DNA from: a bacterium
GTDB lineage: Bacteria > Armatimonadota > Zipacnadia > Zipacnadales > UBA11051
Reading direction: 5' to 3'
DNA: 64,000 bases
Assembly (NCBI GenBank): GCA_021372615.1
Contig: JAJFUB010000121.1
Coordinates: forward strand, 1-64,000
Shown one piece after another: positions 39,464-48,110 of the stretch. Both the position numbers and the translations under genes were made by a program. The number at the start of each line of letters is the position of its first letter. The stretch's first letter is position 1. Under the pieces are notes generated by a model. That model worked only from the letters and a program-made list of their open reading frames with translations, had not been told where the DNA came from and did not search any database.

Positions 39464-41532
39464 GGCGCCACCGGCACGATCTTGGCGACCGCCACGCCGT
39501 CTCCGTCGGCGACTGCACTCACGCCCTGGTCGCGGAGGGCCTCGGCCGTCATGGTCGTGACGGCGCCCCCACACTTGATCTCATAGTGGTCGGCAGCGGC
39601 AAGGTCGAAGTCGGCGACATCCAGCCGGCAGGACAGCGTCCGGTTCTCGGCCGACAGGTTCCCCAGCACCAGCAAGGCCTCTTCGGGGCGATGATAGATC
39701 GCCGCCGCCGTGTCATCATCGCCCGGTTGCAGCTTCGCCCAGCGCGGGTCGGCGAACCTGAACTGGGTCAGGTCGCGGTGTGTCAGCGGGGCGAACATCT
39801 CCAGGCCCAGGTCGTCCACCGGCCACGGCGGCGACTGCGTCAGCACCGAGCGCATGGTCATCTGCCGGTGCGCGCGCTCGGGGCCGTCCTTCTCCAGGCA
39901 GCCGTAGCCGATGACGCCACGCGCGCGGTGGCCCATGAAGCTCCATTCCAGCGGCAGGTCCTCCAGGGCCGGCGCGCCGGTGCGCAGCTTCGCATAGCCC
40001 CACTCCATCGCCACGATGGAGTCGGCGTAGTTCTCGGTGGCGGCCATCGGGACCATGGTGTTGTGGATGATCATCAGGCCCTCGGGGCCGACGCGGCGGC
40101 GCGTCCAGGCGACGAGGTCCAGCAGCTCCTCCATGTCCCAGTGCCCCAGCGGGCCCTGCGCCCAGTCGCCGATCCCCGGCGTCAGCGGGTCGCTCTCATG
40201 CCCTGGCACGTGGCGGGTGTTGGCGCAGTACAGCGACACGTTCCAGTCGTAGTACGTGCCGTCGAGCGCGTGGTGTGACAGGACCTTGTCAATGTACGCC
40301 TTGTGGAAGTCGAGCCAGCCGGAGCGCAGGCACATCTGCGCTCCGTACTCGTCTCCCGAGTAGGCGTTGTGGAGCTGCTCGTAGGTGTCGTCGGGCAGGC
40401 GCGCCCAGTCGGCGCCGTGCTGCTGGTAGGCGTCCACCGTGGGGTGCAGCTCCTTGTTGGAGAAGTATGTGGCGACGCGGATGCCGCAGTCATGGCAGTC
40501 GGCGATGACGCGGTCGTACTCGGCCATGTCCTCAGGGCCGAAGGGCGGGTAGGAGCCGTCGCGCCAGAAGAGGCCGTCACGATGCGAGTCGCCATCATGG
40601 TGGAAGTGGATGCTGCCGATGCCGCTGTCGGCCCAGCCGTGGATCTGCTCGCGCGTCGGCCAGTGCTTGCGCTGGAAGGCGCGGTGCAGGAAGAGGCGGT
40701 TGGCGCGACCGGTGAGGATGGGGACGCCGATGAAGAAGCGGAAGTCGTACTCACCCGAGAGCATCACGCCACCGCGGCCGATGGCCAGCGGGCAGATGCT
40801 CAGGCCCACGCCCGGCGGGTTGGTCTGCGGGGCCAGGTGCATGGCGCCGTGGCCCGGCGAGCCGGCGAGCTGGTAGTCCCACTGCGACAGGTCCGAGCCG
40901 ACGAACCACTCGATGCCCTCACGGCCGGGATCGGCGCAGCAGACATAGCGGGGCACGTGGCGGCTCTCCACGGGGCAGTCGAAGGCCGCGCCGGGGGTGA
41001 AGCGGCCCCACTGGCAGACGCCGAAGGCGCCGCTCCAGGTGGAGACCTCGGCGGCCGCGCCGGGGCGGAACCCATAGTGGCACAGCTCGGGCTGGAGCGT
41101 CCACGAGTGGGTGCAGACGCGGCTGACGCGCGTGGCTTGCGGGAAGCTCAGGCGCTTGTCTGCGCGGACATGGCCCCAGCGGTGCAGGTAGACATGTCGG
41201 TAGGCGATCCCGCAGTCGCGGCCGTCGGCATCGCGCAGGAGGCCCTCGAAGGTGAGTTGCAGGTCATCGCCCTGGCGCTCGGCGGTGAGCTTGGTCTGCG
41301 TGTCGTGGCGCTCGCTGTAGGCGCCGCCGCCATGCAGAGTCACGTCGCCGGCGCAATCGCCGAGCAGCAGGTTGCGGCTGCTGCCGTGATGGTAGACGAC
41401 GGCGGTGATTGCCCCGCCGTGGTCGAGGCTGTGGGTGATCGCGTAGAAGCGGTTGCGCACCGTGACGCTGCGCTGCGCCGCGTCCTCAATCAGTTCGTGG
41501 GCTTCGGGGTAGACACCGGTGACAGTGGCCAT
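39460..41532 (-). CDS. glycosidase-like TIM-barrel protein (alpha-galactosidase-like)
   Basis: A 690-aa cytoplasmic protein. Residues about 1-300 are a beta-sandwich typical of the region before GH27/GH31/GH36-like barrels (FYAITHSLDHGGAITAVVYHHGSS). The barrel follows: IHGWADSGIGSIHFHHDGDSHRDGLF, IRVATYFSNKELHPT, DGTYYDWNVSLYCANTRH (Asp candidate nucleophile near residue 427), GPEGLMIIHNTMVPM and ENYADSIVAMEWGY. A C-terminal sandwich (about 620-690) ends it. No signal peptide. I cannot fix the exact GH family; DUF6259-like is possible. ATG 41532 lies 2 nt after the aldo/keto reductase stop. Confidence 0.75.
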   Translation of the reverse strand: MATVTGVYPEAHELIEDAAQRSVTVRNRFYAITHSLDHGGAITAVVYHHGSSRNLLLGDCAGDVTLHGGGAYSERHDTQTKLTAERQGDDLQLTFEGLLRDADGRDCGIAYRHVYLHRWGHVRADKRLSFPQATRVSRVCTHSWTLQPELCHYGFRPGAAAEVSTWSGAFGVCQWGRFTPGAAFDCPVESRHVPRYVCCADPGREGIEWFVGSDLSQWDYQLAGSPGHGAMHLAPQTNPPGVGLSICPLAIGRGGVMLSGEYDFRFFIGVPILTGRANRLFLHRAFQRKHWPTREQIHGWADSGIGSIHFHHDGDSHRDGLFWRDGSYPPFGPEDMAEYDRVIADCHDCGIRVATYFSNKELHPTVDAYQQHGADWARLPDDTYEQLHNAYSGDEYGAQMCLRSGWLDFHKAYIDKVLSHHALDGTYYDWNVSLYCANTRHVPGHESDPLTPGIGDWAQGPLGHWDMEELLDLVAWTRRRVGPEGLMIIHNTMVPMAATENYADSIVAMEWGYAKLRTGAPALEDLPLEWSFMGHRARGVIGYGCLEKDGPERAHRQMTMRSVLTQSPPWPVDDLGLEMFAPLTHRDLTQFRFADPRWAKLQPGDDDTAAAIYHRPEEALLVLGNLSAENRTLSCRLDVADFDLAAADHYEIKCGGAVTTMTAEALRDQGVSAVADGDGVAVAKIVPVAP

Positions 41533-41534
41533 GG

Positions 41535-42485
41535 TCAGTCTCTCTTTTCGTGCTTGAAGATCGGCTCGATGGTCGCGATGGCGGACAGCAACGCCTGGCG
41601 CTCCGCCGCCGTGAGCGGCTGGTAGCGTTGCGCGAGGCGGACACACAGCTTGAACAGGCGGGCATCGCCGGGCGGGACGGTGGCAGTGATCGGCAGGCCG
41701 AGGGCGTAGCGGAGCAGCAGCCCGGCCAGCGCAGTGTCGTCCTGCGGAAGGTACCAGCACTTGGGGTACTTGCGGTGCTCGCCCTTGACGACAGGGCTCC
41801 AGGCGATGGCCTTCAGGCCCAGGCGCGCGATATGGCGGCGCTTCGCTTCCTCCAGCACTTGCCGCCCGAAGTCCCCCTGTTCCATGCAGACCGCGTTGAA
41901 GGGGAAGAGCACACTGTCGAACTGGAACGTGTTCATCGCCAGCAGGGCGGCCTCGACATGGTGGGCCGAGAACCCCAGGTAGCGCACCTTGCCCTCAGCC
42001 CGCGCCCGGGTGAAGGTCTCCATGGCCCCGCCGGGGCCGAAGACCTGCTCCACTTCCGCGATCTTCGTGAGACCGTGGAGCTGGTAGAGATCGAAGTGGT
42101 CGGTCTGCAGGACGCGGAGGGAGTTCTCCAGCTCGGCCCGCGCGCCGGCGGCATCGCGCCTGGTGGTCTTGCAGGCCAGGAAGGAGCGGTCGCGGTAGGG
42201 CTTCAGGGCCGGGCCGAGGCGATCCTGGGCGTTGCCGTAGGTCGGGGCGACATCGAAGTAGTTCACGCCGCGGTCCACGCCCCAGGCGACGATGTCGTTG
42301 GCCTGCTCCTGCTCGGTGTTCATGACGACGATGCCGCCCAGGCCGATGACCGAGAGGTCAAGGCCCGTCCCGCCGTAGGGGCGGCGGGCCAGGGGCGGCA
42401 GGGGTGAGGCGCTCCAGACTTCCTTGCTGGCCATGGCTCCCGCTCCCGCGACGAAGAGGTCTTCGAGGAAGGCGCGCCGTCTCAT
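41535..42485 (-). CDS. aldo/keto reductase with Tat-like leader
   Basis: A 316-aa NADP-dependent aldo/keto reductase. The catalytic tetrad is present: Asp78 and Tyr83 (VNYFDVAPTYGNA), Lys106 (FLACKTTRRD) and His137 (LYQLHGL). The N-terminus MRRRAFLEDLFVAGAGAMA looks like a twin-arginine-type or 'ten TAT' leader, as found on Gfo/Idh and AKR proteins of Planctomycetota, so export is possible. The C-terminal extension beyond the barrel is short and lacks ferredoxin cysteines. ATG 42485 overlaps the upstream stop by 4 nt. Likely acts on a sugar aldehyde or ketone. Confidence 0.9.
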   Translation of the reverse strand: MRRRAFLEDLFVAGAGAMASKEVWSASPLPPLARRPYGGTGLDLSVIGLGGIVVMNTEQEQANDIVAWGVDRGVNYFDVAPTYGNAQDRLGPALKPYRDRSFLACKTTRRDAAGARAELENSLRVLQTDHFDLYQLHGLTKIAEVEQVFGPGGAMETFTRARAEGKVRYLGFSAHHVEAALLAMNTFQFDSVLFPFNAVCMEQGDFGRQVLEEAKRRHIARLGLKAIAWSPVVKGEHRKYPKCWYLPQDDTALAGLLLRYALGLPITATVPPGDARLFKLCVRLAQRYQPLTAAERQALLSAIATIEPIFKHEKRD

Positions 42486-45013
42486 GGCCGTGCCCCCTCG
42501 GTGGGCCAGGGGCCGTTGCTGAAGTAGACCGGCGCGAGCTTGAGGATATGGCACTTGCAGCGCGGCACGCGGGCCAGGTCGAGCTTCTGGAAGCCCAGCT
42601 TGAAGGCCGGGGAGTCGGGCTTCAGAGTGTAATCATCCTGCGCCGGGTTGACGAATAGGGGGTCGGCGACGACGGAGCCCTGGTCGAGACCCCGCTCCTG
42701 CCACCCCTGCAGCGCCTTGCGCCAGCCCGCGGCCGGGTCATCGCCGCCGGAACACCAGTACAGGTTCGAGCCCATGCGGATGACTTCCGGGGTGAGCTTG
42801 CCGGCCGAGAAGAGCAGGGCCTTGGGATTGGCGAGGCTGAAGACGTTGCGTTCCAGCACGCAGCCCCGCTGGTTGTCCGCGAAGTTGCTGATGTGCCCGT
42901 TGGCCACCTGGCCGTCCACCAGGATGTTGTTGGTGACGAGGTTGTCCTTGCCGCCCTGGAACATGATGCCGCCATACTGCGCGCGGTAGCACAGGTTGTT
43001 CGTGACGGTATAGCCCCCGGCGAAGCTGTCGAGGTAGATGCTCCACGACAGGAAAGTCGGCTTGTCGGCCGTGGTGGAGTAGCCGATCGTGTCGCCGACG
43101 ATGTTGCCGATGATCTTGCTGCCGCTGCGCTCATCACGCTTCTGCTGCGTGACCTCGATGCCGCCGGTGTCGTAGGTCTCCAGGTTGGTATTCAGCACCC
43201 GGTTGTACTCGATCACGTTCTCGAAGCCGGCCACCTTCATCGTGATGCCGTAGCGGGTCAGATCATGGACCACGTTCTCGGCCACGTGGTTGCGGCTCGC
43301 GCCGTTCTGCAGTGTGATGGCGCCGTTGTGCTTGTAGACCTGGCCGAGATGGTGAATGTGGTTGCCCGAGACCTCGGTGCCATTCGTGCCGTTGAGGTTG
43401 ATCCCGCCCTCGGCGCTGTCGGTGATGTCGTTGCCGGTGAGCGAGTTCTCCTCGCCGGCTTCGAGGCAGACGGCGTCCTTGCCAATGTTGAGGAAGGCGC
43501 AGTCGCGGACCTCGCACTTCATCGGCGCCTTGAGGTAGATGACGCCGTTGAGGCCCATCCCGTAGCCGCGGCAGCCGTCCTCGAAGCTCCAGTCACCCCC
43601 CCGGAAGGTCAGCCGCTTGAAGCTCAGCCCGTAGACCATCTTGTCGCCGGGGACGGGCTTGTCGCCGATCGCCTCAATGATCCGCTCACAGGTCGGGGCC
43701 ATGACTTCGGACTTGGCGCTGAAACCCGCGGGGGGCTTGAGATACAGCACACCCGCCGCGCGGTCGAGGTACCACTCGCCCGGGGCGTCCAGCGCGTCGC
43801 GGACATTCTCGACGAAGTAGCGGTCGCCACGGTGCAGGTCGGAGGAGCATTCGGGCCCCTTGAGGTAGACGTAGCGCTCCTCGGGGACGATCTTGTCTAG
43901 CCAGCAGATCTCCTTGAACGCCCGGCAGTTGCCGGTCTGGAAGATATGCACCTCGGCCTCGGGGGCCTGGGCCCACTCGGGCTTGAGGTCGCCGAGGCTG
44001 TAGGCGAACTTGTCCTTGTAGCCACGGCCGGAGGTGCTGACCTGCAGCTGCGGGCCGTTGTAGGCGACGAAGTTCTCGGCCTGGATCAGGAGCATGTGCT
44101 TGCCATCCGCGACCGGCGGCAGGTTCTCGTCCACGGGCTTCCAGTTTGGGTCATCAGACAGGACGTAGGCCTCCAGGTCCAGCCCGCCGCCCTTGAGGTT
44201 CTCCCAGCGGAGCTTGTGCGCGCCTGCGGTCAGCGTAAGCGTGGCGCACTTGCCCCAGCGCGAGGCCGCCCAGGTCGGGGTGTCGGGCAGGTCCACCAGG
44301 GGGATCTTCTCCCCGCCATCCACGCTGATCGCCGTGCGCCCATCCATCTTCTCGTTGCCGAAGGGCTTGTTCAGGGCGCCGTAGTACATCCAGAACGTGT
44401 ACTCGCCCGCGGCCGGGACGTTGACGTTGTAGTCCATCCAGTCCCCGACGTTGTGGATGCAGCCCACAGCCACGCCGAAGGCGCTGTCGTCCTTGCCCAC
44501 GTACGCGAAGCCCTTACGGTACGGGTCGGAGGGGTCGAAGTTGGGGGTGCGCGCACGGATCATGCGCTTGCCGTCCACGAAGAGCGAGCGGAAGTTCCAC
44601 GTCCCGGCCTTCACCTCCGGCAGCGCCACGGACCAGACGCCGTTCGGTCCCGGCTTCAGGCCGGTGAGGAGCCGACCGCCGATGATCTGGGGCTTCTCCT
44701 GCTGATAGGCGGCGAAGGTGAGGCGGCTGTCCCCGGGCCCGAAGGCGAGGGTCTCGGGCAGGCAGTACTTGCCGGCGCGGATGTAGACGGTCGTCCACTC
44801 GGCCTGTGGCCCGGCCGGGCGCGACTGGCGGATGGCGTCGCGGGCGCCGACGAGCGTCGCGAAGGGTCCATCGGTCTTGGCGGCATTGGGGGTCGGAAGC
44901 TTGCCCGACCAGGCGTCGTTACCCGTGGGGGAGACGTAGTAGGCGGGGGCCGGAGCGGCGAGGGCCGCGGCCACAGACAGCAGCAGGACACACGGGACGA
45001 GCAGCAGTCGCAT
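42482..45013 (-). CDS. secreted right-handed beta-helix protein with inserted CBM-like domain
   Basis: An 843-aa exported protein. Signal MRLLLVPCVLLLSVAAALAAP, then AYYVSPTGNDAWSGKLPTPN, the standard opening of this family in polysaccharide-degrading bacteria. About 150-320 is interrupted by a CBM6/35-like sandwich (CIHNVGDWMDYNVNVPAAGEYTFWMYYG, GAHKLRWENLKGGGLDLEAYV). About 480-760 is the beta-helix with coils such as GGINLNGTNGTEVSGNHIHHLG and YGITMKVAGFENVIEYNRVLN; these act as lyases, epimerases or glycosidases. ATG 45013 has CGAGGTG upstream. It heads the minus operon ending at 35015 and is paralogous to 60678-63428. Confidence 0.87.
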   Translation of the reverse strand: MRLLLVPCVLLLSVAAALAAPAPAYYVSPTGNDAWSGKLPTPNAAKTDGPFATLVGARDAIRQSRPAGPQAEWTTVYIRAGKYCLPETLAFGPGDSRLTFAAYQQEKPQIIGGRLLTGLKPGPNGVWSVALPEVKAGTWNFRSLFVDGKRMIRARTPNFDPSDPYRKGFAYVGKDDSAFGVAVGCIHNVGDWMDYNVNVPAAGEYTFWMYYGALNKPFGNEKMDGRTAISVDGGEKIPLVDLPDTPTWAASRWGKCATLTLTAGAHKLRWENLKGGGLDLEAYVLSDDPNWKPVDENLPPVADGKHMLLIQAENFVAYNGPQLQVSTSGRGYKDKFAYSLGDLKPEWAQAPEAEVHIFQTGNCRAFKEICWLDKIVPEERYVYLKGPECSSDLHRGDRYFVENVRDALDAPGEWYLDRAAGVLYLKPPAGFSAKSEVMAPTCERIIEAIGDKPVPGDKMVYGLSFKRLTFRGGDWSFEDGCRGYGMGLNGVIYLKAPMKCEVRDCAFLNIGKDAVCLEAGEENSLTGNDITDSAEGGINLNGTNGTEVSGNHIHHLGQVYKHNGAITLQNGASRNHVAENVVHDLTRYGITMKVAGFENVIEYNRVLNTNLETYDTGGIEVTQQKRDERSGSKIIGNIVGDTIGYSTTADKPTFLSWSIYLDSFAGGYTVTNNLCYRAQYGGIMFQGGKDNLVTNNILVDGQVANGHISNFADNQRGCVLERNVFSLANPKALLFSAGKLTPEVIRMGSNLYWCSGGDDPAAGWRKALQGWQERGLDQGSVVADPLFVNPAQDDYTLKPDSPAFKLGFQKLDLARVPRCKCHILKLAPVYFSNGPWPTEGARP

Positions 45014-45039
45014 GCGGATCACCTCGGGACGGCGGCAGT

Positions 45040-45052
45040 GGAGAACGTTTCC
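45040..45052. promoter_or_regulatory. LacI-type operator candidate
   Basis: GGAGAACGTTTCC is nearly palindromic around a central CG, as in LacI-family operators (GGAAACGTTTCC type). It lies between the divergent operons starting at 45013 (minus) and 45150 (plus), where it could control both. No LacI gene is in the window. Confidence 0.3.
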
Positions 45053-45149
45053 GTATCGCCGCGGGCCGGACCTGCGCCGCAGGCAGGACTGACACGGGGG
45101 GCGGGGGAACCTGAAGTCACTTCGCCGCGCACATGCTGTGAGGTCCACC

Positions 45150-48104
45150 ATGAGAACCCCTCTGGCGCTGCTCGCGCTCCTGGCCTGCGGTCTGGCCGCC
45201 GCTCAGGACCTGGTCGTCATCCCCCTCAAGCCCGATCCGCCCATTGCCGTGGACGGCAACCTGGACGAATGGGCCGGGGTGCCTAACGCCCTCGAGGTGC
45301 GCGGTAAGGAACATGCCACGCACAATGCCACCACCTGGATCGGCCCCGACGACCTGGGTGCGACCCTCCACCTGGCCTGGCGCCAGGAGGGCCTGTATCT
45401 GGCCGCCGAGGTGACCGATGATGTCGTGCTGCAGCAGCAGCGCGACGAGAAGCTCTACCAGGGCGACCACATCGAGTGGTTCATAGACCTGGCGCCCGAT
45501 GCGGAGCCGGGGCGCGGCACGTTCGGGAAGGGTCAGTTCCAGCTCGCCTTCAGCCCCGGCAACTTCAAGCGCACCGGCGACCTGCTGGTGGACATCAAGC
45601 CCGAGGTGTACTGCTACCAGCCCAAGGGCCTGGACGTCTCGAGCGTCAAGTTCGCGGCCGTGCAGACGCCGCGCGGCTGGACCATGGAGGCGCTGGCGCC
45701 GTTCGCGCTGCTGGGGCTCAGCGGTCCTGCCGCGAACGTGCCGCTGAGCGTGCAGGTGGCGATCTCGGACTGCGACTCGACTGAGCCGGCGCAGGAGACG
45801 TACATGACGGTCTCCACGACGCCGTGGGTCTACAGTCGGAAGTCGCTGATGGCGGCGGTGCTGGGCGATGTGGCCGGGAAGGGCGCGCCGCCTCCGCAAG
45901 CCATCGTCCTGCGCCCCGCGCTGCAGATCAAGGCCGGGGGCGCCGAGGAGCTGACATTCCCCGCGCCCATTGTGCCGGCAGGCAAAGAAGCCTTCCTGTT
46001 CCTGAAGGCGCGCGTCATCAGCCCCAAGGTCGCCGGGTACACCTTCGCCCTGCGCACCTCAGTGAATGGTACGGTCCTGGGGGCCGACCGCGTCACCAAC
46101 AAGCCGATCACCGTGGCCCTGCGCAGCGGCCGGCAGCACAACTTCATCACCCCCGACGGCACGACGTATGTGCCCTATGCGCCGGACTTCGAGGCGTATG
46201 ACAAGCACGAGCAGTACGGCCCGGTCGAGAGCATCAAGACCCAGGAGTGGGAATTCCGTATCGGCGACCTGCTCAAGCCAGGGGACAACACGCTGCTGCT
46301 CAAGAGCCTCACCGACCCGGCCAGCACGCGCGACCTGGAGATCGTGGACCTGCAACTGCGCCTCAAGACCCCGCCGCCGCCCGCGGTGGCCAAGCGACCG
46401 GCCCCGACCGGGCCGCTGCCGGTGTACGAGCCTCGGCCGCCGGCCTCCCACGACTGGCACACGGAGATGACCGAGTCCACCGTCGCCTGGACCCTCGGCC
46501 CCGAACGCTTCGTGTGCGAGAGCCGCTTCTCGACGCCCAACGGCCAGTGGGTCACAGGCTCGAACAAGTACTTCGACCACAGCCGCGAGGTCGAACCGCG
46601 CGGCGAGTGGATCCTGGTGAAGGACACCTTCCGCAACCGCACCAACGAGCCGCTGCCGCTCATGCAGCGGCACACGGTCAACCTGCAGGGGAAGGTGAAG
46701 CGGGCCTGGTGTGCGGGCATCAGCCCCGCCTCGGGCAACATCACCATGATGGAGCCGGCCAACCCCACGAGCTTCGCCGTCACCGGCAAGAGCGGGGTCG
46801 GCCTGCTGCCACTGAATGACGAGTTCCAGGTGCATGTGATGAACTCGGCGCTCGACGGCGTGCTCGGCCTGGCAGACAACACGTATGTGCTCAAGCCCGG
46901 CGGGACGTACACGGCCGAGTGGGCCATCGTGCCGACCGACCGGCCGGATTTCTGGGACTTCGTGAACGCCTGCCGCCGCCTGCGCAACGTGAACTTCCCG
47001 CTGACGCAGATGTTCGCGTTCCTGTCGGCCAAGCCCGACGTGGAGCAGTGGAGCGACGAGAAGCTGGTGCAGTTCATCCGCAACAAGAGCGCCAACGTCG
47101 TCTGCGCCAGCATTGACTACCCGCGGTACAAGGGCAACTACGCGCACGGCACCGTCTTCCAGGCGCTCGACCTGTCCAACTACGCCCGGCACAACGAGCG
47201 CGTGCGGCGGCTGTGCCCGGAGGTGAAGACCCAGGTCTACTTCCACTGCTACATTGACGTGGGTGACGAGTCGCCGACGAAGTACGCGGACGCACGGACG
47301 CTGCTGGCCAACGGCGAGCAGGCGAACTACGGCAAACCGGCCGACCGGATCTTCCTGCCGACGCTGGACAACCAGTTCGGCCGGGACATCGGCAAGAACA
47401 TTGACGCGATCTTCGACGTGTGCAAGGCCGATGGGGTGTACTGGGACGAGCTGGCCTACAGCGCCTACAAGTACCACTATGGCGAGCCGTGGGACGGCTG
47501 CAGCGGCGACATTGACCCGCAGACTGGCAAGCTGGTCCGCAAGAAGACCTCGGTGACACTCGCCAGCCAGCCGTTCCTGGTCTACAACATGAAGCGGATC
47601 ATGGCGCGCGGGCCGCTGATGGCCAATGGTGCACCGCACACGCGCACCATGGCTGACTTGCACTACCAGACCTTCGTGGAGACCGCCTCGATCAGCAACT
47701 GCCTGCGGGCGGTCCTGTACAGCCCGGTGGCCCTGGGCGACCACATCAGCGAGCGCAAGGAGATTGACGCCTACCGCTGGATGACCAGCGCGCTCGACTT
47801 CGGCTGCCTGTATAGCTGGTATGCCGCCAGCGTCTGGGCCGACACCCCGACCCTCACGCAGCACATGTTCCCGACGACGCCGGTGGAGCTGCACGAGGGG
47901 TTCATCATCGGCCAAGAACGCATCGTAACCAACCGCAGCGGGCTGTTCGGCTGGGGCGACCAGAGCGCCCATGAGGTCCACGTCTTCAATGACGAGGGCC
48001 GGGAAGTGCCCGACTTCAAAGCGCCGACAGTCACACAGGACGGGAAGACCTACACCGAGCTGCGGATCGCGGAGGGTTGGACCGCCGCGATTGTGAGGAA
48101 GTGA
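45150..48104 (+). CDS. secreted CBM9/DOMON-like protein with glycosidase-like barrel
   Basis: A 984-aa exported protein. Signal MRTPLALLALLACGLAAAQD. About 22-230 is a carbohydrate-binding family 9-like domain (PPIAVDGNLDEWAGVPNA, GLYLAAEVTDDVVLQQQRDEKLYQGDHIEWFIDL). Central beta domains follow. From about 630 there is a TIM-barrel-like region: MFAFLSAKPDVEQWSDEKLV, NVVCASIDYPRYKGNYAHG, VKTQVYFHCYIDVGDE, CKADGVYWDELAYSAYKYH (acidic DE pair as candidate catalytic residues). I cannot assign a GH family. ATG 45150 has GAGGT 5 nt upstream. It is first of a five-gene operon (gaps of 6, 12 and 21 nt, then an overlap). Confidence 0.8.
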   Translation: MRTPLALLALLACGLAAAQDLVVIPLKPDPPIAVDGNLDEWAGVPNALEVRGKEHATHNATTWIGPDDLGATLHLAWRQEGLYLAAEVTDDVVLQQQRDEKLYQGDHIEWFIDLAPDAEPGRGTFGKGQFQLAFSPGNFKRTGDLLVDIKPEVYCYQPKGLDVSSVKFAAVQTPRGWTMEALAPFALLGLSGPAANVPLSVQVAISDCDSTEPAQETYMTVSTTPWVYSRKSLMAAVLGDVAGKGAPPPQAIVLRPALQIKAGGAEELTFPAPIVPAGKEAFLFLKARVISPKVAGYTFALRTSVNGTVLGADRVTNKPITVALRSGRQHNFITPDGTTYVPYAPDFEAYDKHEQYGPVESIKTQEWEFRIGDLLKPGDNTLLLKSLTDPASTRDLEIVDLQLRLKTPPPPAVAKRPAPTGPLPVYEPRPPASHDWHTEMTESTVAWTLGPERFVCESRFSTPNGQWVTGSNKYFDHSREVEPRGEWILVKDTFRNRTNEPLPLMQRHTVNLQGKVKRAWCAGISPASGNITMMEPANPTSFAVTGKSGVGLLPLNDEFQVHVMNSALDGVLGLADNTYVLKPGGTYTAEWAIVPTDRPDFWDFVNACRRLRNVNFPLTQMFAFLSAKPDVEQWSDEKLVQFIRNKSANVVCASIDYPRYKGNYAHGTVFQALDLSNYARHNERVRRLCPEVKTQVYFHCYIDVGDESPTKYADARTLLANGEQANYGKPADRIFLPTLDNQFGRDIGKNIDAIFDVCKADGVYWDELAYSAYKYHYGEPWDGCSGDIDPQTGKLVRKKTSVTLASQPFLVYNMKRIMARGPLMANGAPHTRTMADLHYQTFVETASISNCLRAVLYSPVALGDHISERKEIDAYRWMTSALDFGCLYSWYAASVWADTPTLTQHMFPTTPVELHEGFIIGQERIVTNRSGLFGWGDQSAHEVHVFNDEGREVPDFKAPTVTQDGKTYTELRIAEGWTAAIVRK

Positions 48105-48110
48105 AGCCTG

